Source: Patescibacteria group bacterium (GTDB lineage Bacteria; Patescibacteriota; Gracilibacteria; UBA1369; LOWO2-01-FULL-3). From it: a stretch of DNA of 10,224 nucleotides. Position 1 is the stretch's first letter. Each line of letters opens with the position of its first letter. The notes beneath the pieces were generated by a model. It ran no database searches. It saw only the letters and a list, made by a program, of their open reading frames with translations, and was not told where the DNA came from. Positions 1 through 8,325 of this stretch are shown piece by piece. The stretch spans positions 1-10,224 of the forward strand of contig JAHIRL010000073.1 in assembly GCA_018818755.1 (NCBI GenBank), in the 5' to 3' direction. A program made the position numbers and the translations under genes.

Positions 1-1
1 C

Positions 2-3000
2 CTCTATGTAATATATGGCATTAATGAATCTTCAGGGGAAACCAATACTTTTTATTTCAAAAAGAAAACCAAGACGGCTGCGCAAGCATGGAGCGATGTA
101 AGCTGGTCAACTCATCCGGAAACTGAAACATATAATTTTACTTTGGAGTCCGCGGATATCGCCTTGGACAATGATAATAACGCTGTTATTGCTCTCTCCA
201 AAGCGGGAATCGACGACATTTTTATTTATTATGATTCTGATAGAGATAATTCTTTCGCCACTAAATTAAGCAAGGACCACTCAGCAATAAGCGGCGCTGG
301 CGTTGATTTTGAAAAAATCAGAATAGCTAAACATCCCACAAACAATTCACTCGCAGTTGTTGGCTCCAGACTTGGGGCTACCGATGGAGACTTTTTTGTA
401 TCGCAATTTACTGCAGGTGCATCTGGCGCAAGCATGCTTACAGGAGAAGAGGATCAATATTCCGCCACAAACACACGATGGCTTGGTCAAACCTTCACGC
501 CGAGCATTTCAGGCACCGCCGATCAAATAGATTTAAAGCTTTGGAGACAAACTTATCATACCGATGGAAATGTTAATGTTGAACTATATGCAACCTCTAG
601 TGGAACCCCCACCGGAAGCGCTTTATGCAGTGGAAGCATAGTGCTCAACACTGTAACAGTGGGCGCCCCTGGAAATTTGGAGGAAATAACCATGGCTGGA
701 TGCCCATCTTTAACCGCCGGAACAAAATATGCGGTAGTTCTAAGCATGAGCGACACAGACTGGGTTTTTTGGATGAGAGACAAAAGCAGTCCCATATATA
801 CAGGAGGAACCCGCATAACAAGCATTAATAGTGGAAGCACTTGGAGCACAAGTTCGGCTGAAGATTTTATATTTGAGGTGCACATAGACCGATTCAATAC
901 ACTTGCCGGAGATGACACACTGTGCAACACCAATCACTGTAGTGGAGCTTCGCTTGCCTATGAGCAAGCAGATAACGATTTGATAGTTTTATTTAATGAT
1001 AAAGACTCCGATTACAAAACTCTTCAAGGCCTTTATAACGGCTCAGCCTGGAGTACAAGCGAGGTGTATGATTTTACCTCTTATTCAGGATTTGGAAATG
1101 GCAATACGGAACTCCAAATCACAAGTGATGGAACTTATAAGGCCGTGATGACTCACAAACCAAACGAAATTTCTTCCCCTTTTGTAGTTGCCTACTATGG
1201 AGAAAAGGCAAGTGGGGGCAGTTGGTCGTTTGGTAGCGTTTGGCCAGATATAATCGGCCAATTTGCATTAGATTCCGACATGCGCAACGATAAAATCTGG
1301 ATTGCAGGAAATATTACTAATCAGGATATATATTCCACAACAGACTATGTTCCAAATGTAGCACCGTCCATTTCTTCCATTTCAGCAATTCAGCAATCCG
1401 ACGATGGATATGTGGACATCGACTATATTTTGACAGATGCAGATGACGAAAGCGACATTAGTTTGGCAAGCTATGAATACACCTTAGACGGCGCAGAATG
1501 GAATGTAATGGAGCCGGTTGCTGATGATGTAGACCATGACGGGGTAAGTGATCTTACAGGAGCACCTGGAGGCACAGCACATACTTTTGTTTGGGTGCCT
1601 TGCAATGATTGGGATACTTATGAAGATGATGTATTAATCCGGTTAACCCCAGATGATGGCGATGTGGCGGGAAATACAACCACCATAGCTTCTTCAATTG
1701 TATTTGATTGCGCTACGCCGGTGGTAAGCAATGTGGCCGCAACTCAGACAGCTGAAACAGATACCGTTGTCTTTAGTTATGACCTAGCAGATGACACCAC
1801 CACCGGTTTAACTGTCGCGCTTGATATTTCCGAAGACAGAGGAAGCACCTGGGAGGTTGCCGATACATCTCTAACCGGAGCCGTCGGCGAAGGTCAGTCT
1901 ACAGGCTTGAACAAAACTATTTCATGGGATGCAGGATCTGATTTTGCAGACCAAGAACAATCTGATCTTCGAGTAAGAATTAGGGCGACCGACAATTTTC
2001 AGAATGCGGGACCTAACACATCCTCATTAAATTTTCCATTAGACACAGCCGGCCCTTCCGGATTAGCAAATTTCGCTTGGGCCAGCGACACTTCAAATAG
2101 CGCAACCTTGACCTGGGATAGCGGAGTAGGTGACGCAAATTTCAACCACTATGAATTATGGTGGGGAACCGTTCAAAACGATGTAGAGAATAGACAAGGA
2201 ACCGCTAACGAGTGGGACGACTCCCCCAACGACGCGGCTTTAGCAAGCATTTCTACAACAACTACAACAATTGACGGCCTTAGCGAAGGGCAAACTTATT
2301 ATGTAAAAATATGGGCTATTGATGATTACCTAAACGAATCCTCAGTTGCTGCTGTAACCGAAAGCTCCAACTATACACCCATAGTTTCCAATATTTCCGG
2401 AACACAGCAAACCGAAGATGGATATGTAAATATCGACTATACCGCTTTGGATAACAACTCTGACAATGTAAGCGCCACCCTTTACCAGTATTCTACAAAC
2501 GGAACAACCTGGAACACAATGGCGGAAGCCACCGACGATGCCGCCCATGACGGAATCTCCGCCCTAACAGCAACCCCCGAAGGATCAGCACATGTTTTTG
2601 TGTGGGACGCGTGTAGTGATTTGGGAGATGCCTACGAGGATACAATTTATTTCAAACTTCAGATCAATGATGGCAACGAGAACAGCGAAGCCGTTGACAC
2701 CACCGGAGGAGCTGGCATAGAGGTAGATTGCGCCCTGCCGATAGTGTCCGAAATCAATGCCGCTCAAACCCTCGGCACTGATGCAGTTGTTGTGACTTAT
2801 GATTCTTCGGACGATAATACAACTAATTTATTGATAGAACTCGATATTTCTGAAGATAGCGGTAACACTTGGACGGTAACAGACGCCTCTGTAAGCGGCG
2901 ACATAGGAGCAAATCAAACCACAGGATCAAGCAAAACTATCTCTTGGGATGCAGAAACAGACTTCACTAATCAAGAACAAACGGATCTTCAAATAAGAAT

Positions 3001-4582
3001 TCGCGCAAAAGACAAATTCCAAAATCAGGGTGTCAACAACACTTCCGTTGATTTTGAGATCGACACAAAAGCCCCTGTAGGACTCACAGAATTAACATCT
3101 TCGGAGTCAAGCACCTCCAGTATCGCCGTCACCTGGCCAAGCGTTTCCGATTCCAATTTTAGCTACTATAAAATATGGTACGGAGACAACGCTTCCGATG
3201 TCAGCAACAGGACGCTCTCTGGCTACACTACACTTTCCGATATAAACACAACCTCTACGACCATTACAGGACTAATGCAAAATTTAACTTATTATTTCGG
3301 TATATGGGCTGTCGACCTCTATGGACATGAATCAACCGCTCCTAGCATAATGTCGGCCAACACAAAAGCCGCGGGTGGAGCCTACCCGTTCATATATAGA
3401 AAAAAGGGGGGAACCACCAATACTTCTGACTCAATCAAACCCACACCCATCGTCACAGACGAAACCGTCAGCATAGTCAAAAAAATAGCAGAGGACTCGG
3501 TGATTAGGGCAGAAGAAGAAATTCTTATTCCAAAGGAAACACAAATCATCCAGGGTCCACTCGCAACAAGCGAATCTGAAGCGATCATTCTAAAGCCCGT
3601 TGAAATAATAAACAAAGAAAAAACCATAAGCCTTTTTATTTCAAAAGAAACTGAACTCGCCAGTGTGGGAAAAAGGACCTTTGTCGGAATTATCGATCCT
3701 CCAATCATAGAAGCACCAAACGCCCTGGACCTTTCTAAAGCCCCGGGGGGCAACATTCTCGCAGCAATCAAAGTAAAAACATCCACCGGCGAATCCGTTT
3801 ACTTCTCAAAACCAGCGGTCGTTGCCATATCTTTAGCGAGTGTTCTCGAAAAAGAAACAAGCTTTGATCCTAATAATTTAGCTGCCTATGTTTATTCCGA
3901 AGAAACCGGAAATTATGAATATATAGGGTACCTAGTCGTTTCCAAGAACAAAACCGCCGCCGCATTTAGCACCTACAGCTTAAAAACTTTCGTTGTTTTC
4001 GATCTAGATAAAGCCGACATAGGTGTCCCCAAGTTTGTAGATATAAGGGGGCATTGGGCAAAACCGTACATTGAAGAACTTCACAACGCCAACATTGTTT
4101 CCGGACAAACAAATAGCACCTTTGCGCCACAAAAGCTTATAACAAGGGGCGAATTCGCAAAAATCGCACTACTGGCTTTTAATTACGACATCCCCCCCTC
4201 AACCGATAGCAACGCCAAATCGGGATTCTATGACCTCCCTACCGACCACTGGGCTTTTCGTTACATCTGCGCCGCCAAAGCAAATAATCTCATGGTCGGT
4301 TACGACGACGGCACCATCAGAATGGATCAACCGATTGGTTGCGCCGAAGCTCTTAAAATTTTGATTCTAGCAGCCGGCATAAAAGATCGAGACCTAGAAA
4401 ACATGACACAAACACCGCTCAAAGATGTTGAAGAAGGCTCCTGGTATGCGCCATTTATAAACTTCGCGGTCAATAAAAACATTGACTCCTGCTATCAAGA
4501 TGGACTTTTTGATCAGAACTTCACCCTTACGCGCGGCGAAGCGGCTAGAATGATTGTTGAAACCATGAATTCTTTAAATTAA
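2..4582 (+). CDS. Large SLH-anchored multidomain surface protein (5' partial)
   Basis: The reading frame is open from the first codon of the window to TAA at 4580-4582, so the true start and any signal peptide lie upstream; the TTG at 143 is only an internal codon. About 1,526 residues are visible. In order: propeller-like repeats (to ~430 and ~890-1345) flank a beta-sandwich module (~450-885, QTFTPS...IDLKLWR) resembling carbohydrate-binding or 'choice-of-anchor' domains. Two tandem three-module units follow (1358-3366), each ending in a fibronectin type III-like domain. A charged linker (~3370-3630) leads to a beta domain ending FSTYSLKTFVVFD (~3630-4015). Three SLH domains close the protein: 4034-4190 (FVDIRGHWA, ITRGEFAK), 4226-4378 (DHWA; the TRAE-like motif is degenerate, IGCAEALK) and 4419-4573 (GSWYAPFI, LTRGEAAR). 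SLH domains bind cell-wall polysaccharide, so it is probably exported and attached by its C-terminus. The binding target is unknown; adhesion or an S-layer role is inference. Confidence 0.9.
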   Translation, partial: LYVIYGINESSGETNTFYFKKKTKTAAQAWSDVSWSTHPETETYNFTLESADIALDNDNNAVIALSKAGIDDIFIYYDSDRDNSFATKLSKDHSAISGAGVDFEKIRIAKHPTNNSLAVVGSRLGATDGDFFVSQFTAGASGASMLTGEEDQYSATNTRWLGQTFTPSISGTADQIDLKLWRQTYHTDGNVNVELYATSSGTPTGSALCSGSIVLNTVTVGAPGNLEEITMAGCPSLTAGTKYAVVLSMSDTDWVFWMRDKSSPIYTGGTRITSINSGSTWSTSSAEDFIFEVHIDRFNTLAGDDTLCNTNHCSGASLAYEQADNDLIVLFNDKDSDYKTLQGLYNGSAWSTSEVYDFTSYSGFGNGNTELQITSDGTYKAVMTHKPNEISSPFVVAYYGEKASGGSWSFGSVWPDIIGQFALDSDMRNDKIWIAGNITNQDIYSTTDYVPNVAPSISSISAIQQSDDGYVDIDYILTDADDESDISLASYEYTLDGAEWNVMEPVADDVDHDGVSDLTGAPGGTAHTFVWVPCNDWDTYEDDVLIRLTPDDGDVAGNTTTIASSIVFDCATPVVSNVAATQTAETDTVVFSYDLADDTTTGLTVALDISEDRGSTWEVADTSLTGAVGEGQSTGLNKTISWDAGSDFADQEQSDLRVRIRATDNFQNAGPNTSSLNFPLDTAGPSGLANFAWASDTSNSATLTWDSGVGDANFNHYELWWGTVQNDVENRQGTANEWDDSPNDAALASISTTTTTIDGLSEGQTYYVKIWAIDDYLNESSVAAVTESSNYTPIVSNISGTQQTEDGYVNIDYTALDNNSDNVSATLYQYSTNGTTWNTMAEATDDAAHDGISALTATPEGSAHVFVWDACSDLGDAYEDTIYFKLQINDGNENSEAVDTTGGAGIEVDCALPIVSEINAAQTLGTDAVVVTYDSSDDNTTNLLIELDISEDSGNTWTVTDASVSGDIGANQTTGSSKTISWDAETDFTNQEQTDLQIRIRAKDKFQNQGVNNTSVDFEIDTKAPVGLTELTSSESSTSSIAVTWPSVSDSNFSYYKIWYGDNASDVSNRTLSGYTTLSDINTTSTTITGLMQNLTYYFGIWAVDLYGHESTAPSIMSANTKAAGGAYPFIYRKKGGTTNTSDSIKPTPIVTDETVSIVKKIAEDSVIRAEEEILIPKETQIIQGPLATSESEAIILKPVEIINKEKTISLFISKETELASVGKRTFVGIIDPPIIEAPNALDLSKAPGGNILAAIKVKTSTGESVYFSKPAVVAISLASVLEKETSFDPNNLAAYVYSEETGNYEYIGYLVVSKNKTAAAFSTYSLKTFVVFDLDKADIGVPKFVDIRGHWAKPYIEELHNANIVSGQTNSTFAPQKLITRGEFAKIALLAFNYDIPPSTDSNAKSGFYDLPTDHWAFRYICAAKANNLMVGYDDGTIRMDQPIGCAEALKILILAAGIKDRDLENMTQTPLKDVEEGSWYAPFINFAVNKNIDSCYQDGLFDQNFTLTRGEAARMIVETMNSLN
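1358..3366 (+). repeat. Tandem duplication of a three-module unit in the surface protein
   Basis: Two diverged copies of a unit of about 1,000 bp lie head to tail: 1358-2371 and 2372-3366. Each has module A (1358-1720; 2372-2740, marker DGYVxIDY), module B (1721-2056; 2741-3076, markers ISED, TW, KTISWDA and LRVRIRA/LQIRIRA) and a fibronectin type III-like module C (2057-2371; 3077-3366, markers HYELWWG/YYKIWYG and TYYVKIWA/TYYFGIWA). Landmarks across module B and early module C are offset by exactly 1,020 bp. The offset is 1,014 bp in module A and drops to 993 bp late in module C, where copy 2 lacks about nine residues. The copies differ at many codons, so the duplication is old or selected to diverge. 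Confidence 0.85.
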
Positions 4583-4586
4583 AATT

Positions 4587-5006
4587 TGGTGGAGATGCCG
4601 GGAGTCGAACCCGGGTCCGAAATGAGCACCGGCAACATCTACAATCATAGTTTGTTTTTAATTTTCGTCGTTACCTATAAAAACAAACAAACGCGGCAAC
4701 GCTTTGGTTAAAGGTTTTTCGAACTCAGGCAGGAAACCAAACCACTTGAGCCTTAACCCGATAAATTACGCCTGGCAATCCCCATCGGATGTCAGAAAAG
4801 CAGACGATCTCCGAAAAAATTCAGAGAATTGAGGAATTACGCACACACAGGAACCATTGCTGGCGCCATAGCGTATGTATAATCAGCCTCAGAAACAGTG
4901 TTATTAGCACTTAAATTGCACTGGACGGATCTAAGGGGAGACAGTGCGATCCCCTGATTGCAGTTACTCGACACTAAATCATTCCGTCGAATACCAATAC
5001 ATCCCC
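4587..5006 (-). ncRNA. ssrA: tmRNA (transfer-messenger RNA)
   Basis: This 420-nt RNA rescues stalled ribosomes: charged with alanine, it enters the A site, and its own short frame then adds a degradation tag. Read on the minus strand, the 5' end GGGGATG pairs with CATCTCC before A-CCA, and the CCA is encoded (4587-4589). The third pair is G-U, the alanyl-tRNA synthetase identity element. A T-arm CCGGG-TTCGACT-CCCGG is present, and CTGCAATCA pairs with TGATTGTAG to form the long helix. Pseudoknot PK1 (4918-4954) has stems GGGGA/TCCCC and GCACTG/CAGTGC, ending 9 nt before the resume codon. A 3' pseudoknot (4650-4701) has stems CGTTGCC/GGTAACG and an 11-bp GTTTGTTTTTA/TAAAAACAAAC. It lies 51 bp after the mfd stop on the same strand; no convincing own promoter or terminator was found. 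One-piece, not permuted. Confidence 0.96.
4837..4908 (-). other. tmRNA tag-peptide reading frame
   Basis: The resume codon is inferred to be GCT (Ala) at 4908-4906, 9 nt after PK1 and preceded by TTTAAGT. The frame encodes 23 residues, beginning ANNTVSEADYTYA and ending MVPVCA, then TAA at 4839-4837. The +1 frame gives a hydrophobic peptide that runs past this point, and the other frame meets TAA after one codon, so the Ala-Asn-Asn frame is the clear choice. The start matches the usual alanine/asparagine style, but the end is not the common (A)LAA. Confidence 0.85.
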
Positions 5007-5039
5007 ATTTTTCAAAGAGCCAATAAATTAAACCACCTT

Positions 5040-5055
5040 TTGTAAAAACTTACAA
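5040..5055 (-). other. Short inverted repeat between mfd and ssrA
   Basis: The dyad TTGTAA-GTTT-TTACAA (minus strand) sits 3 bp after the mfd stop codon. It is a weak, AT-only hairpin without a following long U-run, so it is unlikely to be an efficient terminator. It could mark an mRNA end or RNA-processing site, or its TTGTAA or TTTACA could act as a -35 element for ssrA. No well-spaced -10 was found, so the role is open. Confidence 0.3.
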
Positions 5056-5057
5056 GT

Positions 5058-8000
5058 CTACGCACCCCCGTGCTTCATCGCCTTCCCAAGTGCAATAATT
5101 GAATCCCTAAGCCCATCAAACCAAATAGTCCCAAGCTCCTCAATGTTTATCCTCAACCTGCTTCCGCTTATCTGCCAGGCCGAATTTTTCTCAAGCAAAC
5201 TCACAATATTCGCAGGCTTAACCCTTTTTGACATATAAAGAACAATTTCCTTATCTTTACTCATTGGTACACTCTCGGCCTTCACATTTAGAAGCCCGGC
5301 CGCTTTGGCTAAAATCTTAATTTCGATAACCCTAAACAAATTATTTACCTCTCGTGGTAAGCCACCATAATCCTCTGTAAACTCATCCTTAACCTCTTTC
5401 AAGTAATCCAAAGTGTCTGCAGACGATAATTTTTGATAAGCTCCAATTTTTTCCTTAGAATCGGGAATGTATTCGTCAGGAATATATGATGGTATCGGAA
5501 GCTCAATTGTAACATCCGAAATTTCCTCCTCTCCCTCCATCACCCGCCCAGCCTTCAAATCCTCCACCGCTTTATTCAACATCCTCATAAAATGAGAAAC
5601 ACCAACCACATTTATTACCCCATGCTGATTCGCCCCCAAAATATCTCCAGCCCCTCTAATCTCCAAGTCCTTCATCGCAATCTGAAATCCACTGCCAAGC
5701 TCGCTCGCCTCCACAATCGCCCTTAGTCGCTTCTTTGCATCCAACTTAAGCCTTTGTCCATGATACAAAAAGTAAGCGTAAGCCTGCCTCTTTCCTCGCC
5801 CCACACGCCCTCTCAACTGATACAACTGTGAAAGACCGAACTTCTCCGCATTATTAACAATCAAGGTGTTGGCATTTTCCAAATCAATCCCATTCTCAAT
5901 AATAGTTGAGCTCACAAGCACATCATATTTTCCCTCCTTAAAATCCATAATCCTCTCTTCCAGGTCCCCACTTCCCAGCTTCCCGTGGGCCACAACAAAC
6001 TTAGCCTCCGGAACTAAAGCCCTAAGCTTCTGTGCAAAACCGTCAATAGTTTGCACCCTGTTGTGCAAGAAATAAACCTGCCCACCTCTCTCAATCTCCT
6101 TCATAATAGCCTCCCGAACCAAACTTGGTGAATACTTCCTAACCTCAGTAATAATAGCTAAACGCCCAAATGGCGGCGTTGTAATCGTTGTAATGTCTCG
6201 CAATTTATTCAGGCAAATATTAAGCGTTCGCGGAATCGGTGTGGCGGTTAAGGTTACCACATCAACCTCTTTCCTCATCTGTTTAAGTTTTTCTTTTTGC
6301 TTCACCCCAAATCTTTGCTCCTCATCAATAACAACAAGCCCTAAATTTTTAAACTTAATGTCCGGCTGAATCAACCTATGAGTTCCAATAATCACATCAA
6401 CCTCTCCCTTGCCCAGCTTTTCAACAATTTCCTTCTGCTCCTTCTGACTTTTAAACCTACTCAACATATCAACCCGAATATCGAAGTCCTCCATCCTTTT
6501 CTTGAAAGATTTATAGTGTTGATCAGCCAAAATTGTAATCGGCGAAATAACTGCAACCTGTTTTTTATTTTGCACAGCCTTAAATGCAGCCCTCATTGCA
6601 ACCTCTGTTTTTCCAAACCCCACATCCCCACAAACCAACCTATCCATCGGCTCGGCTGTTTCCATATCCCCAAGAACATCATTTATAGCCTTAATCTGCC
6701 CAGGCGTTTCTTCATAAGGGAATGTTTTTGCAAACTTATCCATCATCGCCTCGTCTCCACCAAACTTGTGCCCCTTCGCCGCCCTTCTCTCCGCATATAA
6801 TTTCAACAACTCCTTCGCAATCAACTGTGTTTCTTTTTTAACCTTGCTTGTAATTGTGTTCCACTCTGCGCTTCCTAGTCGAGTCAATCTTGGCATCAAC
6901 TCCTCAGATCCAATATATTTATTAACCTTATCCGCCTGGTCAATCGGTACAAAAAGCTTATCGTTTTCAGCATATCCAAGCTTTAAATACTCTTTAGTAA
7001 TAGAGTCCACTGTTTTTTTATCAAACCCCATAAACTTCGCGATTCCATGATCCGCATGAACCACAAAATCTCCAACATTTAAGCTCGACAAAAAATCCAT
7101 AAAAACATTCTGCCTCGAATCCACCCTTCTTTTTCCCTCCTTTAACAGGGCAACATCCGTGTCAGATAATAGTAATATTTTTTGATTTGGGTTCTGAAAA
7201 GAGTGTGGAAAAGCGTCTTCTTTGTCTATTTTTAAAAGAAAAATTGAGTGCTTGTTAAATTTTTTCTCATCAATCCCCTCAACAAAAGGAACAGATTGAT
7301 CAGTTAAAAGCCCTCTGGTTTCATCTATATGTTTAGTAAAAAACAAAACCTTCCACTCGTTACTAATTTTATCCCTAAAATCATTGGCCAAATCGTAACC
7401 ACTCCTATACTGCAAAACGGATAAAAAGTGTAAATGACGATGGTTTTCCACGTCATCATTAAAAGAAGTAAAAGATATTGAACAAGCTCCACTGTTCGCT
7501 TCCTCCATAAAACTATTCCAAACCTCAAAATACTCATCAGTAACATCAATCTCGTCATCAACAATAATGCTTTTTTCACTAAAAAGCTCTAAAATATCAT
7601 AAGTATCCACATCATGCTCAAGCGGATAAATGTTTAATTTTTTCCTACTCTTCCCCTCTCTCCGTCGATCACCATCATCCAGCTCGCAAATTTTTCCAAC
7701 CTTATCAAAATCAATATCAACCCTAAGTGGTATTTCTTCGTTTATTGGAAAAATAAAAACACAGTCTCCCTGCCTAAAATACTCTCCTTTTTTTAAATCT
7801 CCATCTTCACTAATCTCATACCCCAGATTAACCAGTTTTTCAATAAACCCAACACCGTCAAAATCTTCACCAACCACCACCTCGATAATAGATCTTTTTA
7901 ACTGCTCAAAGTTGGGAAAATTCTGCAAAATAGAAGGAAAATCCACAATAAAAACTGCATTTTTTTTCAAAGCCGCCCTTAAACAAAACTCCGTAAGCGC

Positions 8001-8318
8001 AAAATCTTGAGCTTTCTCAAATTCACTATAAGAATCAAAGAAATTTCTCTCCTCATCGCTCTTTTTATGGTAAACAAAAACCTCCCTATCACTCCACATC
8101 GCCATATCTTTAGCCACAATATTTTGCTCACTCGTGTCATTAACAATCCATAAAACATTTCCCACACCCCCCTCACTCAATCGACAAATATCGCTCAAAA
8201 TCATCGCCTTTGACGAACTATTAAGGGCACCTGAGTATGTTACATTTTTTAAGCTTCTAAAAAGCTTTGTAGCAGCCAACTGCTCGCTTTTTGGAAAGCA
8301 GGAAATTATGTTCTTCAT
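5058..8318 (-). CDS. mfd: Transcription-repair coupling factor Mfd
   Basis: Mfd is a DNA translocase that pushes RNA polymerase stalled at lesions off the template and recruits UvrA for nucleotide excision repair. The 1,086 residues are slightly short of the usual ~1,150 but every region is present. The N-terminal UvrB-like part (~1-300) is the most diverged. The CarD-like RNA-polymerase-interaction domain (~406-500) has VGDFVVHADHGIAKFMG and KLFVPIDQADKVNKYIG. The relay region (~500-535) reads LYAERRAAKG. The helicase core has Walker A GDVGFGKTE (~563-571), DEEQ (~663), TATPIPRT (~690) and motif VI QLRGRVGRG (~833-841). The TRCF C-terminal domain (~936-1025) has IPSYIPDEYIPD and YGGLP. The ATG at 8318 lies 7 bp after the dnaN stop; a weak AAGG (8331-8334) within the end of dnaN may be its ribosome-binding site, so it is probably cotranscribed with dnaN. 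Confidence 0.96.
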   Translation of the reverse strand: MKNIISCFPKSEQLAATKLFRSLKNVTYSGALNSSSKAMILSDICRLSEGGVGNVLWIVNDTSEQNIVAKDMAMWSDREVFVYHKKSDEERNFFDSYSEFEKAQDFALTEFCLRAALKKNAVFIVDFPSILQNFPNFEQLKRSIIEVVVGEDFDGVGFIEKLVNLGYEISEDGDLKKGEYFRQGDCVFIFPINEEIPLRVDIDFDKVGKICELDDGDRRREGKSRKKLNIYPLEHDVDTYDILELFSEKSIIVDDEIDVTDEYFEVWNSFMEEANSGACSISFTSFNDDVENHRHLHFLSVLQYRSGYDLANDFRDKISNEWKVLFFTKHIDETRGLLTDQSVPFVEGIDEKKFNKHSIFLLKIDKEDAFPHSFQNPNQKILLLSDTDVALLKEGKRRVDSRQNVFMDFLSSLNVGDFVVHADHGIAKFMGFDKKTVDSITKEYLKLGYAENDKLFVPIDQADKVNKYIGSEELMPRLTRLGSAEWNTITSKVKKETQLIAKELLKLYAERRAAKGHKFGGDEAMMDKFAKTFPYEETPGQIKAINDVLGDMETAEPMDRLVCGDVGFGKTEVAMRAAFKAVQNKKQVAVISPITILADQHYKSFKKRMEDFDIRVDMLSRFKSQKEQKEIVEKLGKGEVDVIIGTHRLIQPDIKFKNLGLVVIDEEQRFGVKQKEKLKQMRKEVDVVTLTATPIPRTLNICLNKLRDITTITTPPFGRLAIITEVRKYSPSLVREAIMKEIERGGQVYFLHNRVQTIDGFAQKLRALVPEAKFVVAHGKLGSGDLEERIMDFKEGKYDVLVSSTIIENGIDLENANTLIVNNAEKFGLSQLYQLRGRVGRGKRQAYAYFLYHGQRLKLDAKKRLRAIVEASELGSGFQIAMKDLEIRGAGDILGANQHGVINVVGVSHFMRMLNKAVEDLKAGRVMEGEEEISDVTIELPIPSYIPDEYIPDSKEKIGAYQKLSSADTLDYLKEVKDEFTEDYGGLPREVNNLFRVIEIKILAKAAGLLNVKAESVPMSKDKEIVLYMSKRVKPANIVSLLEKNSAWQISGSRLRINIEELGTIWFDGLRDSIIALGKAMKHGGA

Positions 8319-8325
8319 TTAAGAA

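Noticed and set aside
143..145. TTG as start codon of the surface protein
   Set aside because: The same frame is open back to position 2 with protein-like sequence of the same style, so the gene begins before the window.
556..933. Minus-strand frames inside the surface-protein gene (also 3382-3786)
   Set aside because: The plus-strand frame is continuous and has domain structure; the reverse frames have none.
4587..4650. Ordinary tRNA gene suggested by the T-arm and CCA
   Set aside because: There is no anticodon arm nearby; the partner acceptor strand lies about 400 nt away, as in tmRNA.
6378..6800. Plus-strand frames within mfd, and others at 5866-6075, 6766-7050 and 7630-8010
   Set aside because: They lie opposite conserved Mfd domains and show no recognisable features of their own.
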